This document shows, one piece after another, positions 7,978 through 16,153 of a stretch of 64,000 nucleotides of DNA. A program made the position numbers and the translations under genes. Source of the DNA: Phycisphaeraceae bacterium (lineage in GTDB: Bacteria; Planctomycetota; Phycisphaerae; Phycisphaerales; UBA1924); the NCBI GenBank assembly GCA_020639135.1, contig JACKHE010000004.1:124001-188000 (forward strand). Direction: 5' to 3'. A model generated the notes under the pieces. That model searched no databases. It saw only the letters and a program-made list of their open reading frames with translations, and was not told the origin of the DNA. Within the stretch, counting starts at the first letter, position 1. Each line of letters starts with the position of its first letter.

Positions 7978-9702
7978 ATGACCTACGAATCCCTGACGAC
8001 GCTCGCCACGCTCGCTGTTGAGGCCGACCCGGTCTTCCTGGTGTCGTGGTGGAAGCCGGCGCTGGTCGCGATCCCGTTCATCGGCTGGGCGTGGGTGGTG
8101 ACGAGCCTCTACGACGCCGACGTGCGTCGGTTCCTGCTCGGCGTGAATGTGTGGAACCCGGTGCACGTGGTGATGGGGCTGCTGGCGCTGGGGATGGCGC
8201 TGCTGCTGCCGAACTTCCTGATCGGGTACCCGGCGATGCTCCTGCTGCTGGGGATCGACCTCGGGGCGTACTGGTTCAAGCGGAACGCCTCGCACAAGGT
8301 GCCCGAGGACCAGAAGTGGTCCATGGACATCTCTCGCCTCAAGGAGCAGATGCGTGAGCGCAAGGAGGAGAAGCTCGCCAAGGGCGTGACGCTGGCGTTC
8401 CGCGGCCCCGAGGGGACGGTCAAGGCGCCGGAGCGGGGGACGCCCGAGTACGACGTGCGGATCGCGGCCGAGGCGCTGCTGATCGACGCGGTCGGCGCGC
8501 GGGCCTCGCGGATCGACATCGCGCCCGGGCAGGACGGGAACTACAGCGTGGCGCTGACGATCGACGGGGTCCGGCGTCCGGCGGACCCGATCCCGGGCGA
8601 GCGGGCGCTGGGGATCATCGACTTCCTGAAGTCCGCGGGCGGGCTGGACGTCACGGACCGGCGTCGGAAGCTGCGCGCGAACATCAAGATCGAGCAGGGC
8701 GGGGCGACGCGTCCGCTGCGGCTGGCGACGAGCGGCTCGACCGGCGGGGTGAAGATGAACATCCTCTTCGACCCCGAGGGGCAGGTGAACCACAAGGTGG
8801 AGGATCTGGGCCTGACGCCCAAGCAGCTCGACGAGCTCCGTGCGATCCTGCTGCAGCAGGAGGGCGTGGTGCTGTTGTCGTCGCCCCCGGCCAACGGGCG
8901 GACGGCGACGATGTACGCGCTGGCGCGGGAGCACGACGCGTACACGCAGAACATCCAGACGCTGGAGCTGGAGCCCTCGACGTCGATCGAGGGCGTCCGG
9001 CAGAACGTGTTCGACCCGATGGCGGGCGACGGGACGGAGTACGCGACGATGCTGCGGTCGATCCTGCGGCGCGACCCCGACGTGGTGTTTGTCGCGGAGC
9101 TGCCGGACGTCGCGACGGCGCAGGAGATCGTCCGGGCGGACCAGTCGAGGACTCGGACGTTCGTGTCGCTGCGCGCCGATTCGGCGCTGGCGGCGGTGCA
9201 GACGTTCGCCAAGGCGGTGGGCGACTCGAAGAAGGTCGCCGACGCGCTGACGGGCGTGATCGCCGTGCGGCTGGTGCGGAAGCTGTGCCAGAACTGCCGG
9301 GTGGAGTACACGCCGCAGCCCGAGATGCTCAAGAAGCTGGGGACGACCCCCGAGCGGACGAAGAGCCTGTTCAAGCGCGGGGGGCAGGTGCTGATCCGGG
9401 GCAAGGAGGACGTGTGCCCGGTGTGCCAGGGGTCGGGGTACTTCGGGCAGGAGGGCGTCTTCGAGGTGTTCCAGGTCGGCGCGGAGGAGCGTCAGCCGCT
9501 TGCCAACGGGGACCTGATGGGTTTCCGCAACGCGATCAAGCGGAAGCGGCTGCCGTCGATCCAGGAGGCGGCGGTGCTCAAGGCGCTCAGCGGCGTCACC
9601 AGTGTCGAGGAGGTCGCGCGGATCACCAGCACCGGCGCCAAGCCGAAGCCCGGGCAGCAGAAGCCGGGTCAGGGCGCGGCACGGCCTGCTGCGAAGCCCT
9701 GA
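7978..9702 (+). CDS. Membrane-anchored GspE/PilB-like protein with degenerate ATP site
   Basis: This 574-residue protein has two or three hydrophobic segments in the first 100 residues (about 25-45 and 60-95), followed by a charged linker. A GspE/PilB-type domain then follows from about residue 150. The P-loop position reads SSPPANGRTAT (residues 301-311), which lacks the invariant Lys of GxGKT. The Walker B region 'RDPDVVFVAELPDVATAQEI' has AEL where active members have GEI. A PilB-like zinc motif is kept: CQNC, then CPVC about 40 residues later. The tail is rich in Lys, Pro and Gln. ATPase activity seems unlikely, and a structural partner of the adjacent PilT-like ATPase is the simplest inference. 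Confidence 0.78.
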   Translation: MTYESLTTLATLAVEADPVFLVSWWKPALVAIPFIGWAWVVTSLYDADVRRFLLGVNVWNPVHVVMGLLALGMALLLPNFLIGYPAMLLLLGIDLGAYWFKRNASHKVPEDQKWSMDISRLKEQMRERKEEKLAKGVTLAFRGPEGTVKAPERGTPEYDVRIAAEALLIDAVGARASRIDIAPGQDGNYSVALTIDGVRRPADPIPGERALGIIDFLKSAGGLDVTDRRRKLRANIKIEQGGATRPLRLATSGSTGGVKMNILFDPEGQVNHKVEDLGLTPKQLDELRAILLQQEGVVLLSSPPANGRTATMYALAREHDAYTQNIQTLELEPSTSIEGVRQNVFDPMAGDGTEYATMLRSILRRDPDVVFVAELPDVATAQEIVRADQSRTRTFVSLRADSALAAVQTFAKAVGDSKKVADALTGVIAVRLVRKLCQNCRVEYTPQPEMLKKLGTTPERTKSLFKRGGQVLIRGKEDVCPVCQGSGYFGQEGVFEVFQVGAEERQPLANGDLMGFRNAIKRKRLPSIQEAAVLKALSGVTSVEEVARITSTGAKPKPGQQKPGQGAARPAAKP

Positions 9703-9756
9703 CCGGTACAAAGAGCGCGCGCCGGTCGGCGCGCCGCGGAGCTGAGGATTCGATTC

Positions 9757-11544
9757 ATGGCCATCGTCATCAACCTGATCGTGATCGTGCTGGTGGGGTT
9801 CATCGCGTACATGTGGTCGCAGGAGGGGTTGTTCTCCGCGCTGATCCACCTGGTGTGCACGGTGATCGCCGGGGCGGTCGCGCTGGGCGTGTGGGAGCCG
9901 GTCGCGTACCTGATGCTGGGTGTGCGCGAGGACATCGCGTGGTCCGTGGGACTGGCGGTCCCGTTCCTGGTGACGCTGGCGTTGCTGCGGGTGATCATGG
10001 ACAAGGCGGTGCCGTACAACCTGAAGTTCAGCCCGGTGTTGAACATGATCGGCGGCGGCGCGTTCGGCGCGGGCTCCGGGATCATCGCAGTGGGGATCCT
10101 GGTGATCAGCATGGGCTTCCTGCGGCTGCCGTCGGGGTTCCTCGGGTACAAGCCGATCACGTACGACTCGCAGGGGAACCTGCAGCGGACGGCGGGGCTG
10201 TGGCTGCCCGCGGACAAGCTGACGGCGAAGCTGTACGAAAAGCTGAGCGTGGCGGGGTTCGCGACTCCGACGCCGCTGGCCGCCCTGGCGCCTCGGATCG
10301 ACGAGCAGGCGGCGCTGATGCGGATCACGTTCGACGACCGGGCGCGGAACACGCTGAGCCCGGATGATTTCCGCGCGATCGGGCGGTACTCGGTCAGCGC
10401 GTCCAACCCGAACGAGCTGTTCAAGGATTCGCAGTCGAGCCAGCCGCAGCAGGCGCGGGATCTGGACAACAAGCCGTTCCCGGCGGGGACGACGCTGGAG
10501 GGCTTCGTGCTGTTCTTCGAGCCCACCGCCAAGGAGAGCGGCGGGCAGGTCGTTTTCGGCTCGGGGCAGGTGACGCTGCTGTACGAGGACGCGGACGGGG
10601 TGACGCGGCGCGTGGCGCCGGTGGCCATGGTGTCGCAGGCCAAGAGCGAGGGGGTCTCCTACGGGCGGTTCCGGTACGACGCGAAGGACGTGTTCCTGGC
10701 GTCGGTCGGCGCGGCGAGCACGGCGACGATGGCGTTCGAGTTCCCGGTGCCCCCGGGCGGGACGCCGACGTACGTGTTGGTCAAGAACGTGCGTGTGCCG
10801 GTGTCGTCGTTCGCGCCGCTGCCGCTGCCGGGCATCGAGAACGGCCGGGTCACCACGGCGCAGCGCGACGCGGCGATCGACGCGAACCAGATCCTGGCGG
10901 GCTCGGCCGCGGTCGCGGGTGGGGGCGGCGGTGGCGGTTCGGCCGGGCCCGGTGCGATCCCGATCAAGCACGGCGGGACGCAGATCTCGGGCATCGACCG
11001 GAACGACCGGGAGAACTACGGGGTCCTGATATCCACGAACTTGAAGGAGACGTTCAGCAAGGGCAACCGGGGCGGGCTGGATCTGAACGAGGACAACCAG
11101 ATCACCGGCGGGATGAACAAGTTCGCGTCCTCGGAGATCTCCGGGGACGTCGCGCCGAAGCTGCGTGTGGACGAGTTCTTCACACCGGCGGGGACGACGC
11201 TGGTGCAGATCGACATCAGCGCCCAGGCGAAGCTCTCGATCCTGGGCAAGGCGTACGACGCGGCGCTGTACCTGATGCCGCTGCAGCTGCGGGCGCAGGG
11301 CGAGACGTTCGACGCGGTGGGGTACATCTTCAAGGACGAACGGGGCGTGACGATCTCGTACGACTTGGGCAACCCGATCCGGTCGTTCAACCAGCTGCCC
11401 CAGACGAGCAACAGCAAGCCGACCGACAAGCTGACGGTGCTGTTCCTGGTCAACCGGCGCAACGACGTGATGATCGAGACGCTGCAGCTGGGGCCCGAGC
11501 CGATCGCGACGTTCAACCCGCCGATGCCGACGCTCAATCGCTGA
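9757..11544 (+). CDS. CvpA-like membrane protein with large C-terminal domain
   Basis: 595 residues. The first about 130 residues hold four hydrophobic helices (starting IVINLIVIVLVGFIAYMW) arranged as in CvpA/colicin-V-production-family proteins. The remaining 450 residues are soluble-looking and contain a Gly-rich linker (about 387-396, AGGGGGGGSAG). I do not recognise a family in that part. It follows the degenerate PilB-like gene by 54 bases and is probably in the same operon as the PilT-like gene, suggesting an envelope-associated complex. The ATG is preceded by GAGCTGAGGA. Function unknown. Confidence 0.65.
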   Translation: MAIVINLIVIVLVGFIAYMWSQEGLFSALIHLVCTVIAGAVALGVWEPVAYLMLGVREDIAWSVGLAVPFLVTLALLRVIMDKAVPYNLKFSPVLNMIGGGAFGAGSGIIAVGILVISMGFLRLPSGFLGYKPITYDSQGNLQRTAGLWLPADKLTAKLYEKLSVAGFATPTPLAALAPRIDEQAALMRITFDDRARNTLSPDDFRAIGRYSVSASNPNELFKDSQSSQPQQARDLDNKPFPAGTTLEGFVLFFEPTAKESGGQVVFGSGQVTLLYEDADGVTRRVAPVAMVSQAKSEGVSYGRFRYDAKDVFLASVGAASTATMAFEFPVPPGGTPTYVLVKNVRVPVSSFAPLPLPGIENGRVTTAQRDAAIDANQILAGSAAVAGGGGGGGSAGPGAIPIKHGGTQISGIDRNDRENYGVLISTNLKETFSKGNRGGLDLNEDNQITGGMNKFASSEISGDVAPKLRVDEFFTPAGTTLVQIDISAQAKLSILGKAYDAALYLMPLQLRAQGETFDAVGYIFKDERGVTISYDLGNPIRSFNQLPQTSNSKPTDKLTVLFLVNRRNDVMIETLQLGPEPIATFNPPMPTLNR

Positions 11545-11578
11545 GCGTTGAGCCGGCTTCGGATCACGTGAAAAAAAA

Positions 11579-11605
11579 ACCGCCCCGGTGTGACGCCGGG
11601 GCGGT
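11579..11605 (-). terminator. Intrinsic terminator of rplI
   Basis: A 10-bp perfect stem ACCGCCCCGG / CCGGGGCGGT with a 7-base loop, followed on the minus strand by nine T residues. It lies 36 bases after the rplI stop. On the plus strand it may also end the CvpA-like transcript. Confidence 0.9.
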
Positions 11606-11640
11606 TGTCGTTTCGATGCGTTGCGGTTGCGCCGGGCGGA

Positions 11641-12243
11641 TCAGATGTCGGCTTCGGCGGGGACGTTGATCTTCGGTCCCTGCTGCTCGGCGCCGGCGCC
11701 CTCGGGCCTGCCCTTGCGGTCGGACTTGACGATGAGCTCGCCCTCCTTGTCGAACTCCATCTCCACGCGCTCCTCGAGGTGCAGCTCGCGGTCGGGGACG
11801 ACCTCGAGTTTGATGTCGGCCTCGAGGTCCTGGTCGAGGCGGATGTGGATATCGAAGGCGTCGATGCGCTTGATCGCGTGGGGCAGGCGAACGGAGCGGG
11901 GGGTGACGGGGTAGCCGGCGTTGGTGAGCGCCTCGGCGATGTCCTGCTGGGTGACGGAGCCGTAGAGGTGGCCGGCGTCGTTGCAGGAGCGGACGAGGGT
12001 GAGCTGGACGCCGTCGAGCTTGTCGATCATCTGCTCGCGGTTGGCGCGGAGGGCGAGCATCTCCTTCTCGGCCTGGGCGCGCTTGCCGGCGAGCTCGGCG
12101 ATGGCCTCGTCGGAGGGCATCATGGCCATCTCGCGCGGGATGAGGTAGTTCCTCGCGTAGCCCATGCGGACGGTGACGACGTCGCCGACGATGCCGAGGG
12201 AATCGACGTTCTCGGTGAGCAACAGCTTGATGGTTTTCGACAT
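11641..12243 (-). CDS. rplI: Large-subunit ribosomal protein bL9
   Basis: bL9 binds 23S rRNA domain V at the base of the L1 stalk. The N-terminal domain is clear: 'IKLLLTENVDSLGIVGDVVTV' then 'RMGYARNYLIPREMAMMPS', with the conserved GYARNYLxPxxxA motif. A long central helix and the C-terminal RNA-binding domain follow. At 200 residues it is about 50 longer than typical bL9; the extra part is a charged tail (KSDRKGRPEGAGAEQQGPK) at the C-terminus. In many bacteria rplI follows rpsF-ssb-rpsR. Here it is separated from ssb by an oppositely oriented gene and rpsR is absent from the window. Confidence 0.93.
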   Translation of the reverse strand: MSKTIKLLLTENVDSLGIVGDVVTVRMGYARNYLIPREMAMMPSDEAIAELAGKRAQAEKEMLALRANREQMIDKLDGVQLTLVRSCNDAGHLYGSVTQQDIAEALTNAGYPVTPRSVRLPHAIKRIDAFDIHIRLDQDLEADIKLEVVPDRELHLEERVEMEFDKEGELIVKSDRKGRPEGAGAEQQGPKINVPAEADI

Positions 12244-12514
12244 TGGGGTCGCTGTCCTTTCAGGGTGAAAGTTGAGGGGCCGGGTCCTGGTCAGGACGGG
12301 GCCCCAACGGCTGATGTGGTCCCGGGGGCCGGGTGGCCCAGCGGGGTGGAGGCGATGGTAGGCGCCTTTCGGGGGCCGGGATCCGCCCCCGGTGCGATGA
12401 AATCCGGTGTTCGGGCTTCAACCGGGCGTCCCGGTCTGTTAGGTTTGGAATCCCGTGCACACCGAGCCGCACCGATCTCCGCGCGACCGATCCCTGCCCC
12501 AATGGAGCCGACCC

Positions 12515-13573
12515 ATGAAGCCTGCCTGCTGTCTCAATCTTGTCGTATTCGCCTCCCTGCTCGGCGCCGGCCCGGCCTCGGGCGCGCTGCGGTTGGTCGG
12601 GACGGCGCCGGATTCGGACTTCAATGTGCCGACGACGAGCCCGGTGGCGCGGATGGCGATGTTCTCCGGGATCATCGATCCGGTGAGCGGGGTCGGTATC
12701 ACCGCCCGGTACACGACGGTGGCGGGCGACTTCGGCGGCGGGGTGGGGCCCTGGTCGCTGGACGTGACGATGGACTCGGAGTCACCCACCGGCGCGATGG
12801 GCAACCTGTTCAACCCGATCAGCGGCGACATCACGATCGCCGATTACCCGTTCCAGGACGGGGCGTTCGTGCTGCCCTTCCCGGTCAGCGGGGACGGGAC
12901 GTGGCTGTTCTCGTTCGGCTCGACGGAGCCCAACGCGGGGTGGACGTACGGGCTGCGCGACGTGTCGTACCACCTGCTGACGCTCGCCGACGACGTGACG
13001 ACGATGTACGACGCGACGCCGGACGCCGGGCAGCAGTGGGACCGGCCCTACTTCATCGAGGGCGTCAGCGGGCAGGGGCCGGTGGCGTACCACGTGCTGG
13101 CGTTCACCGTGGACACGCCGGGCGTGTACGAGTTCACGAGCGTGCTGTCATCGGGGAACAACCACTTCACGTTCCTCTATCGGGACGGGTTCGATCCGCA
13201 GCTCCCGCTGCAGAACCTGCTGGACTACGGGCTGGGCAACGGCTTCGCGCAGAACGGCGACCCCAGCGGGACGTCGAGCTTCGATGCGCTGCTGAAGACC
13301 GGTGAGACGTACTACTGGGTGACGAGCCAGTGGGCGTTCTTTTCGGCGATCGAGACGGCGCACAACACGCTGGTGGGCCCGGGCGCGCCGGTCGTGCTGG
13401 TCCCCTGCTCGGCGGACCTCAACGGCGACGGCGTCGTGGACACGGCGGACCTGGGCGTGCTGCTCGGGGCCTTCGGGACCAACGATGCGCAGGCCGACCT
13501 GAACGACGACGGCATGGTGGACACGGCGGACCTGGGGATCCTGCTCGGGGAGTTCGGGTCGCACTGCGCCTGA
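12515..13573 (+). CDS. Secreted protein with C-terminal dockerin-like repeats
   Basis: 352 residues. A signal peptide (MKPACCLNLVVFASLLGAGPASG) is followed by a beta-rich domain of no recognised family. The domain has many Gly, Asp, Phe and Tyr residues and phrases such as SPVARMAMFSG and DPVSGVGITARYTTV. A dockerin-like pair sits at the C-terminus: 'DLNGDGVVDTADLGVLLGAF' and 'DLNDDGMVDTADLGILLGEF'. Each resembles a Ca-binding DxNxDGxxDxxD loop. The protein is probably exported and surface-associated. The gene sits on the plus strand inside the otherwise minus-strand ssb/rplI block. ATG 12515 is chosen because the signal peptide begins there; in-frame codons upstream lack SP features. Confidence 0.75.
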   Translation: MKPACCLNLVVFASLLGAGPASGALRLVGTAPDSDFNVPTTSPVARMAMFSGIIDPVSGVGITARYTTVAGDFGGGVGPWSLDVTMDSESPTGAMGNLFNPISGDITIADYPFQDGAFVLPFPVSGDGTWLFSFGSTEPNAGWTYGLRDVSYHLLTLADDVTTMYDATPDAGQQWDRPYFIEGVSGQGPVAYHVLAFTVDTPGVYEFTSVLSSGNNHFTFLYRDGFDPQLPLQNLLDYGLGNGFAQNGDPSGTSSFDALLKTGETYYWVTSQWAFFSAIETAHNTLVGPGAPVVLVPCSADLNGDGVVDTADLGVLLGAFGTNDAQADLNDDGMVDTADLGILLGEFGSHCA

Positions 13574-13630
13574 GCGCGGGGCGATTGTCTGGTCCATCCT
13601 TCTCCCTCAGAACAAACCACTAGAAAAAAA

Positions 13631-13667
13631 CACGACAACGCCCTGGGGCGTTGTCGTGGCACGGGTG
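13631..13667 (-). terminator. Terminator of ssb, also a member of the GTGGCAC hairpin family
   Basis: A 12-bp perfect stem CACGACAACGCC / GGCGTTGTCGTG with a 4-base loop (CTGG), followed on the minus strand by seven T residues. It begins 28 bases after the ssb stop. On the plus strand the hairpin is followed by GCACGGG, completing the GTGGCACGGG tail shared with hairpins at 6381-6452 and 32462-32545. Confidence 0.88.
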
Positions 13668-13685
13668 TTCTGATTGTTGAGGTGG

Positions 13686-14129
13686 TCAGAAGGGGATGTC
13701 GTCCTCGGAGACGGGGACGTGGTGCCCGGCGCCGGCGGTCTGGTAGCTGTCGCCGCCGCGGCCCGAGCCGCCGCCGCTGCCGCCGCCTTCGTTGCGGCTG
13801 TCAACGAACTGGAAGGTCTCGACGACGACCTTGAGCTTGGAGCGGTTGGAGCCGTCGGTTTTGTCCTGCCAGGTGTCGAGCTTGAGGCGTCCCTCGAGGA
13901 AGACGGGGCGGCCCTTTCCGAGGTACTGGGCCATGACCTCGGCGGTGCGTCCCCAGACCTCGCAGTCGATGAAGGTGACCTCCTCGCGGTTCTCGCCGTC
14001 GCGGGTGCGGAACCTGCGGTTGACGGCGATGCCGAAGTTGCCGACTGCGTTGTCGCCGTTGATGTGCCTGACCTCGACGTCGCGGGTCAGGTTGCCCATG
14101 AGCATGACCTTGTTCAGTGATCCTGCCAT
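13686..14129 (-). CDS. ssb: Single-stranded DNA-binding protein
   Basis: SSB coats single-stranded DNA during replication, recombination and repair. The OB fold is evident from 'LNKVMLMGNLTRDVEVRHI', 'GNFGIAVNRRF', 'VTFIDCEVWGRTAEVMAQYL' and 'GRPVFLEGRLKLDTW'. A Gly/Ser-rich linker follows. The acidic C-terminal tip is EDDIPF, the docking peptide for partner proteins. The length of 147 residues is normal. It lies 111 bases downstream of rpsF, the common bacterial order. Confidence 0.96.
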   Translation of the reverse strand: MAGSLNKVMLMGNLTRDVEVRHINGDNAVGNFGIAVNRRFRTRDGENREEVTFIDCEVWGRTAEVMAQYLGKGRPVFLEGRLKLDTWQDKTDGSNRSKLKVVVETFQFVDSRNEGGGSGGGSGRGGDSYQTAGAGHHVPVSEDDIPF

Positions 14130-14240
14130 TGTGGTTCACTCGCCTTTCGTGATGCTGTCCGGATTTCTCGTGACAGGGTGCGGGTGTGGGTGGGGGTTGG
14201 AACGCGCATTGTACCCGGGGTCGTCGGGCGTCCGGGGCGA

Positions 14241-14735
14241 TCAGGCCTCGGCGGGCTCGGCTTCTTCCTCGGTCTCCTCGGCCTCGGCTTCGGCCTCCGC
14301 CTCGGCTTCGGCCTCGAGCTCGGCGCGGGACTTGGCGGATGAGGTCTTCTTGGCGGACTCGGCGGCCTGCTGCTCGCGGAGCTTCGCCTCGTCGGCCAAT
14401 CCCTGCTGGTCGTCGGTGGCCTTCATCTCGTCCAGGGTCAGGTGGTCCGCCTTGATGGTCATGAAGCGGAGGACCTGGTCGGACAGGTTGCAGGCTCGCT
14501 CGAGCTCGGCGACGAGGGTGGGGTCGCAGGCGAAGTACGCGAGGATGTAGATGCCGCGGCGCTGCTTCCTGATCTCGTAGGCCAGGCGGCGCTCGTCCCA
14601 CTTGCTCAGCGCGACGACCTCGGCGTCGATGCGCTTGAAGAGGCCGCGGATGTGCTCGACGGCGGCGCCGAAATCGGCTGCCGCGGCCTGGCTGATGAGG
14701 AACATGGTCTCGTAGTAGTTCTTCTTGTTGGGCAT
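14241..14735 (-). CDS. rpsF: Small-subunit ribosomal protein bS6
   Basis: bS6 binds 16S rRNA together with bS18. The N-terminal about 95 residues fit the family (KNYYETMFLISQ, 'LSKWDERRLAYEIRKQRRGI', YILAYFACDP). The C-terminal third is an unusual, highly charged tail. It includes a Glu/Ala run (about 138-164) made from repeated GAG/GCC codons, and it brings the protein to 164 residues against about 100-130 for most bS6. Acidic C-terminal tails are known in this family (for example polyglutamate addition in E. coli), so the tail is plausibly functional, but the low-complexity DNA is also prone to length change. Confidence 0.93.
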   Translation of the reverse strand: MPNKKNYYETMFLISQAAAADFGAAVEHIRGLFKRIDAEVVALSKWDERRLAYEIRKQRRGIYILAYFACDPTLVAELERACNLSDQVLRFMTIKADHLTLDEMKATDDQQGLADEAKLREQQAAESAKKTSSAKSRAELEAEAEAEAEAEAEETEEEAEPAEA

Positions 14736-14805
14736 GGTCTGCTGTCGCCTTTCTTCGGGTTCGCGCCGGTCGCGGCGGGCGCCGGCGTGTTGGTTGGTGG
14801 TGGTG

Positions 14806-15438
14806 TCAGTTCTTCGGGTTGTCGCTGTCGTCCGCGGTGTCGCCGGCGGGCTTGCCCCATCCGGAGGCGGCGCGGGTGTTGAACTCGTTCATGGCCTTGA
14901 TGACGCCCTCGGCGGCCCAGCGCTCGGCGGCGTCGCAGGCGCGTTCCAGGGCGGGTTCGAGGGCGGTGGATTCTTCGTCGGTGAAGCGGCCCAGCACGTG
15001 GTCGCGGCGCGCGGCGAACTCGGGCTCGCCCACGCCGATGCGGAGCCGCGGGTAGTCGCTCGTGCCCAGGGCGCGCTCGATGTCGGCGAGCCCGTTGTGG
15101 CCACCGGCCGAGCCGCCGGCGCGGAGCCTGATGGACCCAACCGGCAGCGCGACCTCGTCCACGATGATCAGCACGTCCTCGACGGGGGAGCACTTGTAGA
15201 ACCGGACGGCCTCGCCCACGGCCAGGCCCGAGCGGTTCATGTAGGTGTTGGGCTTGATGAGCAGGCACTTGCCGGCGCCGGGGATCGCGGCTTCGAGCGT
15301 CATGGCGTGGAACTGCCCGCGCGCGATGGCTCCGGCGGCGTGGCGCCTTGCCAGCCGATCCACGGCCATGAACCCGGCGTTGTGCCGCGTCCGGTCGTAG
15401 TCCCGCCCCGGGTTGCCGAGCCCGACGATCAACTTCAT
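14806..15438 (-). CDS. pth: Peptidyl-tRNA hydrolase
   Basis: Pth releases tRNA from prematurely dropped peptidyl-tRNA. The protein opens with 'MKLIVGLGNPGRDYDRTRHN', containing the catalytic His of the TRHNxG motif. It continues with 'LLIKPNTYMNRSGLAVGEAV', 'IIVDEVALPVGSIRLRAGGS' and GGHNGLADIERALG. At 210 residues it is slightly longer than E. coli Pth because of a polar C-terminal tail. Its ATG overlaps the rplY stop by one base (TGATG), so it is translationally coupled to rplY. Confidence 0.95.
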   Translation of the reverse strand: MKLIVGLGNPGRDYDRTRHNAGFMAVDRLARRHAAGAIARGQFHAMTLEAAIPGAGKCLLIKPNTYMNRSGLAVGEAVRFYKCSPVEDVLIIVDEVALPVGSIRLRAGGSAGGHNGLADIERALGTSDYPRLRIGVGEPEFAARRDHVLGRFTDEESTALEPALERACDAAERWAAEGVIKAMNEFNTRAASGWGKPAGDTADDSDNPKN

Positions 15439-16082
15439 CAGTCCTCGGACGCCTCTTTCTTCTCGGTGATGACCTCGGGCTCGGTGGCCTGAGCGCCCTC
15501 GACCGCGGCCTCTTCGCCGACGGCTTCCTCGTGGCGGACCATCTGGATGGAGCAGATGGTGTCGTCGGGGTCGCCGACGAGCGTCATGCCGGCGGGGAGG
15601 GTGATCTCGCCGGCGTGCAGCGAGGAGCCGGAACCGAGCTCGCTGATGTCCACGTCGAGGTGCTCGAGGATGTCGCGCACCTTGCAGCGGACGGTGATCT
15701 CGGTCATGTTCGTCAGGAGGATGGCGCCGGCGGACTTGAGCCCCACGGCCTCGCCCTTGAGGACGATGTGGAGGTGGGTCTCGACCTCCTCGTCGAGGTC
15801 AACGCGCTCGAAGTCGGCGTGGATGACGTTGTTGCCGAGGTAGTCGAACTGGAGGTCCTTGAGGAGGGCGTTCTCCTTCTTGCCGGCGATGTCGAGGACG
15901 AAGACCTTCTCGCCGTGGGCGAAGTGGCCGAGTGCGGTCTTGGCGTCGATGCTGAGGGAGACGGGGCCCTGCTTGTGCCCGTAGAGGACGCAGGGGAGCT
16001 CGCCTGCGTTGCGGAGTCGGCGGGCGTAGCGGGAGCCGGCCTTGTCGCGGGGCTTGGCTTCCAGGGTGAACGTGGTGCTCAT
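15438..16082 (-). CDS. rplY: Large-subunit ribosomal protein bL25, long (CTC) form
   Basis: bL25 binds 5S rRNA. The 214-residue protein has the N-terminal 5S-binding domain (LEAKPRDKAGSRYARRLRNA, 'GELPCVLYGHKQGPVSLSI') and the additional C-terminal TL5/CTC beta domain (AGAILLTNMTEITVRCKV, DISELGSGSSLHAGEITLP). It ends in an acidic Glu-rich tail. It lies between prs and pth, a widely conserved order. A long overlapping frame upstream of the ATG at 16082 runs antisense-like through prs and is not part of this gene. Confidence 0.94.
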   Translation of the reverse strand: MSTTFTLEAKPRDKAGSRYARRLRNAGELPCVLYGHKQGPVSLSIDAKTALGHFAHGEKVFVLDIAGKKENALLKDLQFDYLGNNVIHADFERVDLDEEVETHLHIVLKGEAVGLKSAGAILLTNMTEITVRCKVRDILEHLDVDISELGSGSSLHAGEITLPAGMTLVGDPDDTICSIQMVRHEEAVGEEAAVEGAQATEPEVITEKKEASED

Positions 16083-16153
16083 AGGTTGTTGCTCCTGTCT
16101 TGAATCGTCGCCGGCTCGTCGCGCCGGCGGTGGTTGTTGCGTGCGGATCGGGG

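Noticed and set aside
9285..10367. Second large plus-strand frame in the PilB-like/CvpA-like area
   Set aside because: Shadow of the two real genes in another frame; the ends do not match any start or RBS.
7879..10971. 1030-codon minus-strand frame
   Set aside because: Arg/His-rich low-complexity sequence opposite three well-supported genes.
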